Numbered from the stretch's first letter, positions 23,237 through 34,911 are shown. The stretch: 64,000 bases of DNA from Henricia sp. BOLD:AAB3569 (GCA_037783545.1 JBBELK010000064.1:310001-374000), one strand, 5' to 3'. Numbers and translations are program-made. The notes: a model not told the origin generated them from the letters alone.

Positions 23237-23541
23237 ATTTCGTTCGACAAATAAGGGGATTCGACGAAGGCAGAAACTGATGTGTGGGCACGGCTCTTGG
23301 TTCGACGATTAAAATCGCTCGGCTTCCTCGATGAACAAAAAGGGTTTTTATTCGACGAAGAGCTTTCTTAAAGGAGCTTGTTCAGATTTTTCCAGAAAAT
23401 GGACTTCGTTCTAACATAACAATCATATAAAATACCTCCCCAAAATACCTGCTATGGGAAGAAAAGAGAAAGTGGTGGTGGTTCTTTCCCCGCCTTTCAC
23501 CTCTACTGATACATGGTTTGCAGTCTAGTCTGCGTGCACGG

Positions 23542-23564
23542 CCCCCCCCCCCCCCCCCCCCCCC
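23542..23564. repeat. Poly-C tract (23 C)
   Basis: An uninterrupted run of 23 C, able to form i-motif/G-quadruplex structures, just before the SINE tail block. Confidence 0.95.
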
Positions 23565-23576
23565 AAAGGAGATTTC

Positions 23577-24072
23577 TATGTGGGTTTTCCTCCCACTTCT
23601 AAAACTGCATCTCCTTCTTAGTCATCTCAAGTTATTAATATTGTTATTATTATTTCTTTCTGGTATCCATACCAATGATTCCTCAATAGTGCTCATTGCA
23701 CTGTCGCTCGCAAGCCTGAGGAAACCCATGAAGAATTAGAAATGACCAGAGACACTGGGGAATCCCCTTGCTCTGGGATCTTTAGAGTGCGTTACCATTA
23801 CCTAACAGACTGGACCAACGGCTTTACATCCCTTCCGAAGGATGGAGCAAGTGTGGTTAAGTGCCTTGCCCAAGGGCACAGGTACCGCAGCCGGATTCGA
23901 ACCCGCAACCCCAAGCTTTCACCTATGATTGCGAGTCAATGACCCAAACCGCTCGGCCACGGTACCCCACAATAATAAAAGAAAGTTGAAGCCTTAGTTG
24001 GTGGCATAAAGGGCCTTATAGGCCTATATAGTTGCCGACGATGCCATAAAATTAACTTCAACAACAACAACA
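23577..24072 (+). mobile_element. tRNA-derived SINE (family S), split by an insertion
   Basis: The block 23577-23645 (GTGGGTTTTCCTCCCACTTC, AAACTGCA, GTCATCTCAAGTT) and the block 23991-24072 (GGCATAAAGGGCC, AGTTGCCG, GATGCCATAAAAT, then (CAA)n) occur contiguously, in inverse, in the SINE at 53998-54296. About 345 bp, including another SINE, separates them here. Confidence 0.6.
23740..23975 (-). mobile_element. tRNA-derived SINE inside the family S copy
   Basis: Read on the minus strand it starts with a tRNA-like head (GTACCGTGGCCGAGCGGTTT, an A-box region) and has the B box GGGTTCGAATCC at 23896-23909. It then carries the CTTGGGCAAGGCACTTAACC block also seen at 33297-33420. The acceptor arm is not that of a functional tRNA gene. 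Confidence 0.65.
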
Positions 24073-24075
24073 GCT

Positions 24076-26110
24076 TCCAACTTGTATGGTCAGTTTCCCC
24101 TACATTTCCCCCCTCGGGGCATTTGTACACAAGGTGTGCAAACAGACTTATGTGACGTGAGGTAAATAAACTGATTACATGTAGTACTAACCATGCATCT
24201 TTCACGATATGGTCGTTTTTATTGCTCTAAACACCTGGCGACCGACCAACCAATATTATCGATTCGGAAAATACAACCCCATTATGATTTTTAGGTTAAA
24301 TACAATTACTGGTTCACTGCTGCTCACGTTGGCGTCCGCTCATAAAAAATCAAAATATCGACCCGTTAATATCGTCGGGACATTTTGGTCGATTTGGCAA
24401 CTCCAATGCATTGTTTTCAGTCCGAAATAAATTAACGTGGAAGGCAGGCTATCAATCACTTTATTAGCTGCATGTATTACACTTTTGGTACCAACGGTAT
24501 ATCCCCATATCCTTAACCAAAAACTCTTGTCGATTTTAATTTGGCGAAGGTGCTCGCGTAAAGTATTACACGTATGAGACATAGTTTGTACACAAGGCGT
24601 ACGCGTAAAATCGACCCAAGATGTGACGTCACAAAGTTTGTGTACGTGTACACAGTTTAACACTTTCCTATGGCCCAACAATTAACCATCTGGTTCCTTC
24701 AGACTGCCACAAGCAAAGGGTGTCGTAAGTCTTGAATTGAGTAAAATAGTGCTGCACAGTTCCAAACATACAACCAGAAAATTATTTTGTTTCTTTGTTT
24801 GGTAAATGTTGCTGTTTGTTTCTTGAGATAAACAATTTTAGTCGAAACTCGTTAATAGAAGGTCCTTGGGAGTTTGCAAATTACCTTGTTATAAGGTACT
24901 TGAAATTATTCTTATTATTAGCAGAATGTTGTAAAGTGCTCGAGGTTCTACTGCATACAGCCCCAAAATGTGTATACCTACCTTTTCGGGCGACATAAAA
25001 TTGTCCCTCCTGCGGGTTGGTTGGAGGTCCGTAGGTCCTAAAATGAAACAAAATCATACAGTGCATGAAAATTGAGTAATTTTGATATATGCACTGATAT
25101 GTACTGCATTCTACGTTCACCGTATCTTGAAATTGCCCTAAACAAAATAAACTAAAAGTACACGTATTTTAAAACTGGCTATTTGGCCCTATAACATGTT
25201 AGATTAGCAACATTTGTTTTCGTCCTGAGTTTCCAACTGTTTGTATCTTTGTCCGAGGGACGAAAGTCAAAAGCCATAAACTCAGCTGTGCCGTAGATCG
25301 AGGATCACCACCCCACCCGAATATTAAGCATATAATGTACAATGACATCTGCTTTGTTTACCTGTGCGGAATTATAAACGGAGGCCCGGGAAATCGCCCG
25401 GTTTGTATGGACAGAGGAAAATGCACATGTAAATAAACTGTGACGTCATTATAAAGTTTAGGTCTATAAGTATAGGGAAAATGTAAGAAATTACGGGAAG
25501 TGGTCAGTGCGACTTTAGTTACTGGTCATAATCCGTACAATAAGTGCTAACAGGTTAATTAACTTTGAGAAACAAAAGGATATAAACATCATATGCCATA
25601 TACGACTCTCCACCCCCGCTCATACTCCCACCCCCATCCGCATCCTCATGCAAGGTCTCCGACCCCGGCCCCACTCCCACCAACCACCCCCATCCCCACA
25701 AGTTCTCTTGTGTGCATAATTATACAGTAGTAGTAGTCCGTCAGTACAAATAGCGGGACGTCAATGACCTTGAAACTATTTCAACAAACTGATTAAAAAA
25801 ATGAGACATGCTGTTTCCGAAATTGCTCGTTGAATAGGCTCCATGCGACGAAGGCATGCTCAAGTAGAAATCACAGTAGACAAAACAGCTATAGCCTGTA
25901 ACTTAGCTAGAGACATTTCGGCAGTAACTTTGACTTCCGCTGTTTTCCAACATAAGGTAACAATCAAACATGAGAATACTATCCTCTGATTAGACCAAAG
26001 ATGAAACCATTATGCCTACGTGCAGTGTGTGCATTTGTCATTACGCGAAAAGCATTCTGGGTGGACCGTATCAACCATTGGGCACTTCATGCTAAAGTGA
26101 AGAAAAAATG
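24076..26110. other. Unassigned intronic DNA with a C-rich patch
   Basis: No exon or repeat boundary found. At 25608-25702 the plus strand is a low-complexity run of CCACCCCC/CATCC words. Open frames are short and unlike known families. Confidence 0.35.
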
Positions 26111-26121
26111 TCACTATTAAT

Positions 26122-26250
26122 TTGTATGGAATTCCAAAACGGACAGGCAAACGTCGTACTTCAGTTTTAAAACGTCGTACATCCGTTTTCAAACGTCGTG
26201 GTTCAACTTTTCACACATCCTGGTTCACCTTTTCAGCAGAATGTATGGAA
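26122..26250 (+). repeat. ~21-bp repeat family G, copy 1
   Basis: Opens with TGGAATTCCAAAACGGACAGG, then repeats a ~21-base unit of the form AACGTCGTNSTTCARNTTTTC about five times. It ends at TTTTCAGCAGAATG. The same order is seen at 27493-27745 and, inverted, at 30738-30962. Confidence 0.7.
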
Positions 26251-26267
26251 TTCCAAAACGGACATGA

Positions 26268-27490
26268 TGGGTCATTCTTCAGTAAGTGTCTATTTTCGTG
26301 TCCCGCCACTTTAAGACGCTATATCTTAAAAACTACACGGTGAAAGTTTGATTTTTAAGCGGTAAAATAATCTTTAACATAATTCACATTATTTGCAGTG
26401 GTACAAATTCCTGAAAACAATAGACAAAGTGCTTATATTTTACGATGAACTTTCAGAACCCCCAAAAAACACCTGTCTTGGTCGAACTTCCCAAAATGGC
26501 CACATCGCCATAATTTGTAAAGTAAGCAACTTGAAAAGGTAAACATACTACTGAAAGACAAGTGAAGTTCGTCTCCTCCAAATGCAATGTTAAAAAATTC
26601 ATAATTTCAACCATAACTGCATGAAATCTGACATTTTATGAGTCAAAAAACGTGTCCCGGCATTTTTGGTCATCTCCGTCACGATATTTTGGAGCATCAT
26701 ATCTGATAGAGAACTGACCATGAACAAGACTTGCATTAGTCCATCGGATACCTCAGAGCGTATACAGCATGACATAATTCATTTAAGAAAAGTGCAACTC
26801 GTAATAGCCGAAGAATTGTGGACTTTCTCAAAAAATTACAATAGTACCTTTATTCAACGTCATCTCCGAACGCTTTATAACATATCTTATTTGTGTTTTT
26901 AATTTTAAAAAAGTGTTCATGAAAACGATCAGAATTGTGCAAACTTCCAAGCTTGTGTGGTGTTTGGGCTAAAAAAAAAGACTGTGGATGGTGTTATAAA
27001 AGTTTAATTGTTTATTTTTCCGTCACTTTTTGCCGTGACGGAGATGATTTTTTGGCATTTTGGGTCATCTCCGTCACGATAATTTGGAGCATCATATCTG
27101 ATTTTGTTGGCATTTTCATTTGTCAATAATGGCAATAAAATTAGGACAATAAGTTGCCTTATGTTCTGTTCAAAGCCCTCTGATCACTGGTTGTTATTCT
27201 ATATTTAAACTTTAAATTTTGTTGTTTGAATTTACTCAGCTTCCGAAGTCATTGTCATTTCCGTCACAAAAGTGTGACGGATATGATTTTGGCAATTTTT
27301 TCCTATGCTACAACACTGAAAAATTAATGTTAATTAAATTAAATAAAACTCCCCTAAAGATTGTGCCGAACGTTAATTATAGTGATTGTGTACCTTAATG
27401 AACATGTTCCACTAAACATAATCAAGATTTAAAAAACTTTGTTCATGATTTCTTAAGGCCAAAAATAGACACTTACTGAAGAATGACCCA
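26268..27490. repeat. Iterated-motif TIR element (CCGTCACGAT motif)
   Basis: Ends TGGGTCATTCTTCAGTAAGT (26268) and ACTTACTGAAGAATGACCCA (27471) are inverted over ~30 bases and continue TGTCTATTTT. Inside, TCATCTCCGTCACGAT or close variants occur six times in both orientations (26669, 26861, 27031, 27064, 27249, 27275). TTTTGGAGCATCATATCTGAT accompanies two of them. No coding frame. It lies between two copies of repeat G. Confidence 0.65.
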
Positions 27491-27492
27491 CA

Positions 27493-27745
27493 TATGGAAT
27501 TTCAAAGCGGACAGGCAAACGTCGTACTTCAACTTTCAAACGTCGTGGTTCAACTTTTCAAACGTCGTACTTCAGTTTTCGAACGTTGTACATCAGTTTT
27601 CAAACGTCGTGGTTCAACTTTTCAAACGTCGTGGTTCAACTTTTCACACATCGTGGTTCACCTTTTCAGCAGAATGGATCCACCCATCGCGCGACGCGAT
27701 TTAGCGCAGATCGACCGATCGCGCCCAAAAGCCGCCCAACGCTAC
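27493..27745 (+). repeat. ~21-bp repeat family G, copy 2
   Basis: Eight or nine ~21-base units (AACGTCGTGGTTCAACTTTTC and variants), followed by the family's non-repeated tail (GGATCCACCCATCGCGCGACGC, with small differences between copies). The open frames across it exist because 21 is a multiple of three. Confidence 0.75.
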
Positions 27746-28548
27746 AATTCCCAGACCCAGCAATTATCAAATTAATTCAGCGTGACTGAGAAATGTTAGA
27801 AGAACCTGTCTATCTATGTTTATAACCGTATCCATTGGGTGAGGTCACAATTCTGTGTGTGTGTTAGGTGTTAATCTCGACCTCTAACTGAACGTCCAGG
27901 TTAACACCATGTTAACATATCTGTTAACACGATGTTACAGTTTTTCCCACCCGCTTACACACGATAGGTGCAACTAAAGCCACAATATTCGAATGAAAAC
28001 ACTCGCCGTTCACAAATGTGCAGAATATGTGCAGAGGAGGGAAGGAAGAAACTAAAATGGGCCTTTTGTTCTCTCAAAAGAACTGTCACCCTAATTGATA
28101 TATCAGGACGGCCATCAATTTCATAGAATGTGAATCTAGCAGGAAAACAACGCCAGAACTCAAATGTGAATGTGAACTTGACGGCCTTTTACTTGTGACG
28201 TTTGGTTGTTCTATATAAACAACGATAATTTTTCATACACAACATCTCGATCAATTTCAAATCACCATTGTGACTTTTGTGAGTGTCTCGAATACGACAA
28301 GGTAATTAGTTTACGACTAAAACGACTAAAACGCCTATTCCTATAACACGGCGGGATTTTGTTTTTTGTATATACATTTTTCTGTCCAATATTAAGTATA
28401 CAACCGACCCGAAAGTGATTCGGGTAACTAAAATGTTTTTTTACAATATATAATACATGCATAATTATCTCTAAAAACGATAAAAAGTTATTAAAATTTC
28501 GTGACCTGAATAAATTTCTCTGCTAGCACATTCTTCCTCCAATTTGGA
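27746..28548. other. Unassigned; short repeat at the left edge
   Basis: The block TTCCCAGACCCAGCAATTAT at 27752 recurs at 28988 next to the family C copy 2 insertion. The rest shows no gene. Confidence 0.35.
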
Positions 28549-28869
28549 ATGGATGACCCAAGTGTGGATTCATGTGAAAATGAATGCTTCGTACTTGGGC
28601 ACTCTAAAAAAAGTCTGCAAGCTGTACTTTTGGTAGATGGCGTTTCGCTTATCGCTAGCGAGGTCTGTATGTACACTGTAGACATACGTACGTCGGCTGC
28701 TGTGCGTGTTGCATATCTTTTGCTGCATGTAGTTTACGATCTTCAAAGATTGACTTGTCGGCTCAGAAAAGATCGTGAATTTTTACATTTCGATTGCTTA
28801 TTTTTGATTATAAGAATTTATTTAGAGATACGCGTTTTGGGCCGTCTGAGTTTACAAAAACCTGCGTAA
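28549..28869 (+). other. Coding-like frame of unknown family
   Basis: 106 codons from ATG at 28549: MDDPSVDSCENECFVLGHSK, LLVDGVSLIASEVCMYTVDI, TSAAVRVAYLLLHVVYDLQR, LHFDCLFLIIRIYLEI. The balanced composition, helical hydrophobic pattern and length look more like real protein than the other chance frames here. I seem to recall similar segments in repetitive proteins of marine invertebrates but cannot name them. No start context, partner exon or neighbour supports a host gene. A mobile-element frame is the likelier reading. Confidence 0.3.
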
Positions 28870-29015
28870 ACAAAATAATCCAAGAATTTCGCTCGCGACG
28901 TGCGTTGAAGAGATAGGGTCTTGTGCCCGGAAATAACAGTGGTCTCGCGCGGTCTCGTACGTTCGCGAGGTCAACTTACATAGTCTATTCCCAGACCCAG
29001 CAATTATCAAATTAA

Positions 29016-29837
29016 AGGAACACACCGGCTTTGTTGGGCTATTTTGGGCTCGAAATAAACCCATACATTATTTTGAAGCGCTTTCCAGAGTAAATTAGAT
29101 ATATCCTGAAAAGACGCCGTCAAATTTGGCCGTTTCTGAGCATTTTTCAAAAATTCAAGGTCACGTGACTTTTTAGAACTAGATTTTGGTTCCGAAAAGT
29201 CACGTGGTCTTGTGAGTTAGTTGTATTTCCAGCCGTATGAAAATTTCTTACTGCAGAACTGCACCAAATTCAACTCAGATTTCCCCCCAATATTTAAAGT
29301 AATTGACAAAAGACAGACTTTTTATACAGGTATGAAACAAAGTTAAACATAACTATGAAAATTCGAACATAAATGTTTGTTTCGAGAGTCCGGAGAACGG
29401 GAGCGAGCGCGTGCTACGGCAGGCTACCGTGGAGTGTGGGATATTTGCCCCGCGCAGCACGGCAAATAGCCTGAGTGCACACACCGTACCGCCGGGTGTG
29501 TTGCTCCGGTGTACGCTCGTGAAGAAAAAACATGATGCCAACTCTTCAAAAGAAAACGGAAATTCCTATTCGGTCGTCCGGGCTGTCCAGTGAAATCGTG
29601 ATCAGAAAATTGGAGATATCCCGAGTAGGAGAAGAGTTGTGAAGCTCGCGCGTAGTTGCAACGGCTGGTAAAGCATATATATAACTCGTCTTTTGACCGT
29701 TTTTGTTAATTTAATTTGCACTTCTTTAGTAAATTACGGGATATTTTGATGATTGTTTTTTCACAACGACCATCAAAAAAGTATTGTCAATGCTGCTACA
29801 TCACTAAATCATATAAACAGTAGGCCGGTGTGTACCT
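29016..29837. mobile_element. TTAA-flanked element, family C copy 2 (inverted)
   Basis: Bounded by TTAA at 29012-29015 and 29838-29841. Ends AGGAACACACCGGC and GCCGGTGTGTACCT. It is colinear in inverse with 7479-8278, including the CACGTGAC palindrome. Confidence 0.85.
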
Positions 29838-29841
29838 TTAA

Positions 29842-30737
29842 TTTGTGGGCGACAAACAGCACCCGTAGCACACGTTTATTAGAATACAGTTTTAAACAAA
29901 TACGAACAAGTATCCCCATGAACAGTAGACAGTTTCACAAATCTGTCTGGCAAACACGAACCTGGACACGATCGAACTTCTTTTATTTTGGTATATTTAG
30001 CAGACATCGCAGTTTCATTATTTCCTGTCCGGCACACGCAAAATTCTGCAAAATGTGTGCAATGCCGTGCGGCACGCACATAAACGGTCTCGAAATCGGT
30101 CGAATAATTGCACTCTCTTCAAGAATGTAAGTCAGTCATTGTACTCGGCTAAAACATCGATAGGCTACTTGAACCTCAGATGGTGTACAACGTGTATTTG
30201 TGGCCATTTTGAGGTTGAAACTGTTCCTTTTTGGGGGCGTGTGTGGATCGTGAATTCCACCGCCGGGCGCGGGCCGCGCCGGGGAAGTCTAGTTTGGCAG
30301 CGGAAAATCTGTGCCGTTCTTTTAAATTTTACGTTGATGATTCTTCCCAATTTGTAACACACTTGATTCGAGTATATCGTATATGCAAGTGGCTGTTTTG
30401 TTTTTTGGAGTATATTGGACCAAGATTTCGTAGGAAGGAAATAACCCTAGCTGTGCGTGCACATAAAGTTGCCTGCAGGCTGGCAGGCTCATTATGTGGA
30501 ACTCTGTTGACCTCTCTAATGCATATGTATAAGCTTAGGTTAGAGGTCACACAGTGTCACATACCAACGTTCGACAAATGTCCCAAGACGTTTCTGCGAA
30601 CAACAGTTTGTATGGCGCCCTCTCTTGACGATTGTCGGTGGTCGTGGTTAGCGCCTGGCGGTTAGTGACAAATATCACGCAGATACGTCTTGCACCAAGA
30701 CTACCCATAATACAGATCATCAGTGGACACGGGAAGC
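29842..30737. other. Unassigned intronic DNA
   Basis: No repeat end or exon recognised. A GC-rich patch lies at 30230-30300. Several overlapping frames on both strands are unlike known families. Confidence 0.3.
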
Positions 30738-30962
30738 TTGGGCGGCTTTTGGGCGCGATCAGTCAATCTGCGCTAAAACGCGTCGCGCGATGGGTGGATC
30801 CATTCTGCTGAGAAGGTAAACCAGGATGCGTGAAAAGTTGAAACACGACGTTTGAAAAATTGAACCACGACATTTGAAAATTGAAGTACGACGTTTGAAA
30901 ACTGATGTACGACGTTTGAAAAGTTGAACCACGACGTTTGCCTGTCCGTTTTGGAACTCCAT
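30738..30962 (-). repeat. ~21-bp repeat family G, copy 3 (inverted)
   Basis: Minus-strand copy with about six ~21-base units and the same tail (GGATCCATTCTGCTG at its junction). Confidence 0.75.
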
Positions 30963-31369
30963 AAATTTGTGTGTTGCCAAGTTAAATGAATGAGCTGTTT
31001 CCGTGCGTTTGCAGATTACCAGCGAATCTATGTGGCTAAAACATGTTTACAACTATGCAAAAGGTAGTTTATCAACATTATTCTTAAGTTTAGTTATGCA
31101 GTTCTAGTAAGTAGGCCTATGAGTGTTGTTGCTGTTTTTACTAGTTTCTCAATTATGTAGGCCTAGCCTATAACCCGTCTTTTTAAAAATGCTAGGCTTG
31201 GGCGTCTATTAAAGTTTAAGGATTTGTTTTATCCTCACAAAATGGCGGGTTGCGCGAGGAAACTAATACAGTAATAAAGTACATGTAATTGGGCTTGCCT
31301 AGTGTACTTTCCAATCCTAATAAAAACAACACTGGTCACGTTTAGTTTTGCACTTTGTGATTTACATAC
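30963..31369. other. Unassigned
   Basis: No exon or repeat end recognised. It begins just downstream of the proposed donor of the sulfotransferase first exon. Confidence 0.3.
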
Positions 31370-31544
31370 CCGAGATCTCTGACATCAACTTGCCAACCAA
31401 TTTGGTGTTGGACACAAAGACCGCTCCGAGGTTGGAAAACAAGTTCAAGCGCATGACGATCGGAGTAATGCATAGCAGAAGAACAACAAACAGTGTTATT
31501 CTTGTCAACAGCGGACGAATTAACTTGCAAGGAAGTGGCTTCAT
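31370..31544 (-). CDS. Possible first coding exon of the sulfotransferase (signal-anchor)
   Basis: An ATG at 31544-31542 starts a basic tail (MKPLPCKLIRPLLTR), a membrane segment (ITLFVVLLLCITPIVMRL, about residues 16-33) and the start of a stem (NLFSNLGAVFVSNTKL). It ends at a strong donor G|GTATGT (GT at 31369-31368) in phase 1. This is the layout of type II Golgi sulfotransferases, on the same strand as and 13.6 kb upstream of the catalytic exon. The catalytic exon begins in phase 0, so at least one phase-1-to-0 exon must lie between them and was not found. It could instead belong to another membrane protein. Confidence 0.45.
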
Positions 31545-32746
31545 GACCGTGATCTTCTTGTCACGTGCCTTTGTATGACAACGGCTTGCTTTAATACAGT
31601 TCAATGAGGCCTCGACTGGGTATTTTCAGAACCAGAAACTGAAGAACTTTGTAAAAATGAATGGTGTGTGCATATGTACTGCACTGTGTGAGCTCAGCAT
31701 AGTCTAGTACTAGTAGTAGTAGCATAGCACAACGTGCACCGTGCGTGACAACCACAAAAATCAAGACAACGCGTACGTATGCGCGCGCGTCAAAAAGTTG
31801 GCGTTGCATAATAATGAGGGCGCGCAGTGTACATCCGCATCCGTGTTAAATGGGTCATCAAAGTCTGCACTGTCCGGAAACTGGGCATCACCCCAAAACG
31901 CAATAAAATAGTTTATGAAAGAAACCCCATGCAATCCATAGTTTCCGAGTAACATAAGTAATTACATGTATTTATACATTTTTTTAAAAAATTGTTGTCA
32001 CCCATAATATTGCTGAAATATTGTTGATGTCCCCCATCGTGGCGCGGCCCCTAACGTGGCGGGCTTTACTTTCCGTTCTCTCTTGGCGCAATAAACAATC
32101 TGTTGCACTTGGCATTAAATGGAAATAAAGTTCTCAAGTACCTTCATAAATTCCAAAACTAAAATACGGAGAAGAATCATTCAGTTACTAGAAATTCACC
32201 GGAATGTGAAGGAATCGCCGTTCGCTTCAGGTTGTCATGACACCATACACGGAAGCCCGTAATCGGCATTTCACGTGAATAAAACCAGGCATACTGGCGT
32301 TGTGTACAGTGTCACAGTGTGTGCGTGCAAGTGGTCTTTGTGGGCCATCGTAGTAAGGCATCAAACCGTTTCAGCCAATCAGCGACCCACTCCACGTTAC
32401 GGGACAGTCCGGGCGATTTCGGGAAAAAAGTGTTCATCGTTTTGTCCCGATTGTTCGTGTTATTTTGTACTTGTTGATGAGTCAAAATATTAAAGTATTA
32501 CTTTTTCTTGGAGCCTATGAATTATACTACAAGGTGTGTAAGTTTCAACTAATTCTGCTAGGGGGTTTTGCTATAAGGTGAGCGGATTTCCAGTGAGTTG
32601 TCGAAGTGCGCCAAGTTAGGGGACATGACTATACGCCAAGCCTGAGCAGGATACGAACCAGTCCGTTTTGAAAACAGCCAAACTATAACTCGTACGGTGA
32701 GACAGCTCGGACTTTCGTCCGGTTGCATCAATCTTCCGCATGTCAC
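31545..32746. other. Unassigned; possible 5' region of the sulfotransferase
   Basis: The frame of the anchor exon stays open to a TGA at 31628-31626, so the ATG at 31544 is the first Met. No TATA box or CpG island was recognised upstream. No other gene. Confidence 0.3.
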
Positions 32747-32991
32747 CAGGGGCCAATTTCATAAAGCTCTTTAGCAGAAAAATGTGCTTAATCAAAAATT
32801 TGTTTGCTTTATAAAAATGTGTTATAATAGTCCAAATTGTATGTCAACTTGTTCTTCACAAGAATATCTGCTAATCTTGCTAAGAACACAAGTTGACATA
32901 CAATTTTGACCATTGACCCATTTTTATAAAGCAAACAAATTTTTGTTTAAGCAAATTTTTCTGCTAAACAGCTTTATGAAATTGGCCCCTG
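32747..32991. mobile_element. hAT-like hairpin MITE, family N
   Basis: Ends CAGGGGCCAATTTCATAAAG and CTTTATGAAATTGGCCCCTG are inverted. Inner arms (AACAAATTTTT, AAAAATGGG-type, GTATGTCAACTTGT with ACAAGTTGACATAC) make it foldback throughout. A short 87-bp relative is at 34388-34474. The CAGGGG terminus suggests hAT. Confidence 0.75.
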
Positions 32992-33296
32992 ATCATTATT
33001 GTCTAGCTGTACATACAGACGGACGGGCTATAGTTTTCCGTCTCCCATGCACACTGCTTGTTCGCACAAAATTTAAATGTACGATAAAGGTAAATGTACG
33101 TAAAGGTAAATGTACGATAAATGTTGTCCTTATTTCTCAACTGGGGCGGAATTTTCTCATTTGTTTTTATTCATGCAGAATACATGTCATTATGTTTTTC
33201 TAGTTAACGGACACGATGTGCATACATGTTTATCGTTTAAATGTGTTTAACAAAGTTGTCAGCCCAATGGTGTCCCAATGTGTTTTTATTTATATA

Positions 33297-33420
33297 CCAC
33301 ATCCAACAGCGGAGGGACCGCCAATTACAGGAACGGGAGCAAGTGTGGATGAGTGCCTTGCTCAAGGGCACAGGTGCCACAACCCGTCACGGCCAGGAAT
33401 CGAACCTACATTCTAGTACT
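33297..33420 (-). mobile_element. tRNA-derived SINE fragment
   Basis: Shares GAGCAAGTGTGG.TGAGTGCC and TCAAGGGCACAGGT with the SINE at 23740-23975, and has a B-box-like GATTCGAACC equivalent at 33397-33407. It abuts the TTAA element to the right. Confidence 0.5.
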
Positions 33421-33435
33421 AGCACAGGAACTTAA

Positions 33436-34005
33436 AGGGCCTGTGACATGCTAAACAACTTTGTGCCTAAGCTTTGCTTCATAATGACGGATTACTTATT
33501 CAGCAAGACATACTATTGTTTGTTTGGATGTAAAATCAATAAAAGGTGGCCTTTTTCAACTTTGAAGATTTCATTGCAATAAATCACAGACAGAGGGCGC
33601 TGTTTTGAGTGCATCACAAAAGGAAGACAGAAGGGAAAAGTTAAGAAAAAACATAAGACTTCAAGTTGGACTTGTGGCAAATTGCAGTTTCTACCCCCAG
33701 TTTTGTCATGGCTTACAGCAGGCAACATGTAAAACAAACTCAAACAGCCATGGATTACAAAAGTTTCAAGAAAATTGAGAAAAAAGTGTAATCTTTTGTG
33801 CACTGTTGAATGTGATTTTCCTGTGTTTGCCTCTTGTGACATCGTGACCTTGGTCATGAATATGCATATTCGCATTAGCATAAAAACTAAAAACCTTTGT
33901 TTTAACCCCCAAAGCAAGCTCCAAATAGGATTTATATGACTTTAACTGAGTAGAGTGGTTTTAAAGCATATATTTCATTGATAAAAATCCTAAAGAAGGG
34001 GCCCT
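33436..34005. mobile_element. TTAA-flanked element, family B copy 2
   Basis: 570 bp with clean TTAA on both sides (33432-33435, 34006-34009). Ends AGGGCCTGTGACATG and GGGGCCCT. About 95% like copy 1 by eye. A 134-codon minus frame inside is not conserved as protein in copy 1. Confidence 0.85.
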
Positions 34006-34009
34006 TTAA

Positions 34010-34835
34010 GTTCGACGCACTGTGTTTAATATTTCAATGCTTTATAAACGTCATGTGTTCTGCAATTAAACTTATGTTCTGAATACTTGTTTATAATAAA
34101 CACGCTACATATTTATTAATTAAACATATAGGCCTATAAATATGGGCATTGCAGAACACGTGACGTTTATGAAGCATTGAAATATTAAACACAAACACGC
34201 GACTCGTTTATAAACTGAACATGTAATGTATGGGTATATAACCTAAACACTTTGTTAGCATTCAGATGATAAACACTTCCGTGCAAACTGTCGTCATCCC
34301 AACGATATCACAGTGCATACGTTTAATATTGGAACGTTTTATAAACGTTGCACATTCTGTAAATAAACATGGTAAATTAATGTTCTTGGGCCAACTTCAT
34401 AAAGCTGTTTAGCAAAACAAAAATTGCTTAATCCAAAATTTGTTTGCTAAGCAGCTTTATGAAATTGACCCCTGTTCATAACAAAAACACGTGACGTTTA
34501 AAAACATGTAATAAAATAAACATCTAGCAATGTGTGTGTCAGAAAACACTGCATAAACGTATTTACCAACTGGACACATTACATGTTGGCCTATACACCA
34601 ATCCGAGCTGGAAAGTCATGTACCGTGTTCGTCCATATAGCTGGGGCCATCCAGCCTGAGTGCCATGAACTGTGTGTTTTGTGTTGATGATATTCTTCTG
34701 AAACACGTGTCATGTAAAACAATAAAAACATGTTAATTTTATAAACACGTTCAACTTATATTAAGTTTATAAACTGTTACGTTTTAGCGTTTATTCGCGC
34801 GTTTAGATGTTAAACACCGGGTTTTACAGTGTAGC
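34010..34835. repeat. Iterated-motif region (TTTATAAACGT / ATAAACACG)
   Basis: Words such as TTTATAAACGT, TAAACACG, GTGACGTTTA and AATATTAAACAC recur more than fifteen times in both orientations. The right end reads TTAAACACCGGGTTTTACAGTGT and a related CACTGTGTTTAAT lies at 34018, suggesting inverted ends. An 87-bp hairpin MITE is nested inside. Confidence 0.45.
34388..34474. repeat. Short hairpin MITE, family N
   Basis: GGGCCAACTTCATAAAGCTG and CAGCTTTATGAAATTGACCC are near-perfect inverse arms with a ~35-base centre. Confidence 0.7.
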
Positions 34836-34911
34836 GATTTCTATTGTGCTCCGTGTATGCATACATCGCATAGCCCACGGTTGCACACATCTACTAAAAT
34901 TAAATTTACTA

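Larger units (their letters stand above)
20310..23420. repeat. Iterated-motif region (TTCGTCGAACGAAG), with later insertions
   Basis: The palindromic word TTCGTCGAACGAAG or half-sites (TTCGACGAA, CTTCGTC, AACGAAG) recur at 20342, 21071, 21124, 21164, 21187 on the left and 23240, 23260, 23300, 23352, 23404 on the right, with one in the middle (21632). The two clusters look like subterminal arrays of one element. The THAP-like repeat, a MITE and an hAT-like element sit between them. The outer ends were not resolved. Confidence 0.35.

Noticed and set aside
23896-23971. tRNA gene candidate (B box and A box-like words)
   Set aside because: No complete cloverleaf or acceptor stem. The sequence belongs to a repeated SINE.
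24340-24681. Missing middle exon of the sulfotransferase
   Set aside because: No sulfotransferase-like stem pattern and no acceptor/donor pair with the needed phases.
27483-27789. Phe/Val-rich repeat protein
   Set aside because: The 21-bp period keeps all three frames open; no start context or family.
33513-33917. 134-codon minus frame
   Set aside because: Lies wholly in a TTAA non-autonomous element. The sister copy at 6867-7439 does not preserve the frame.
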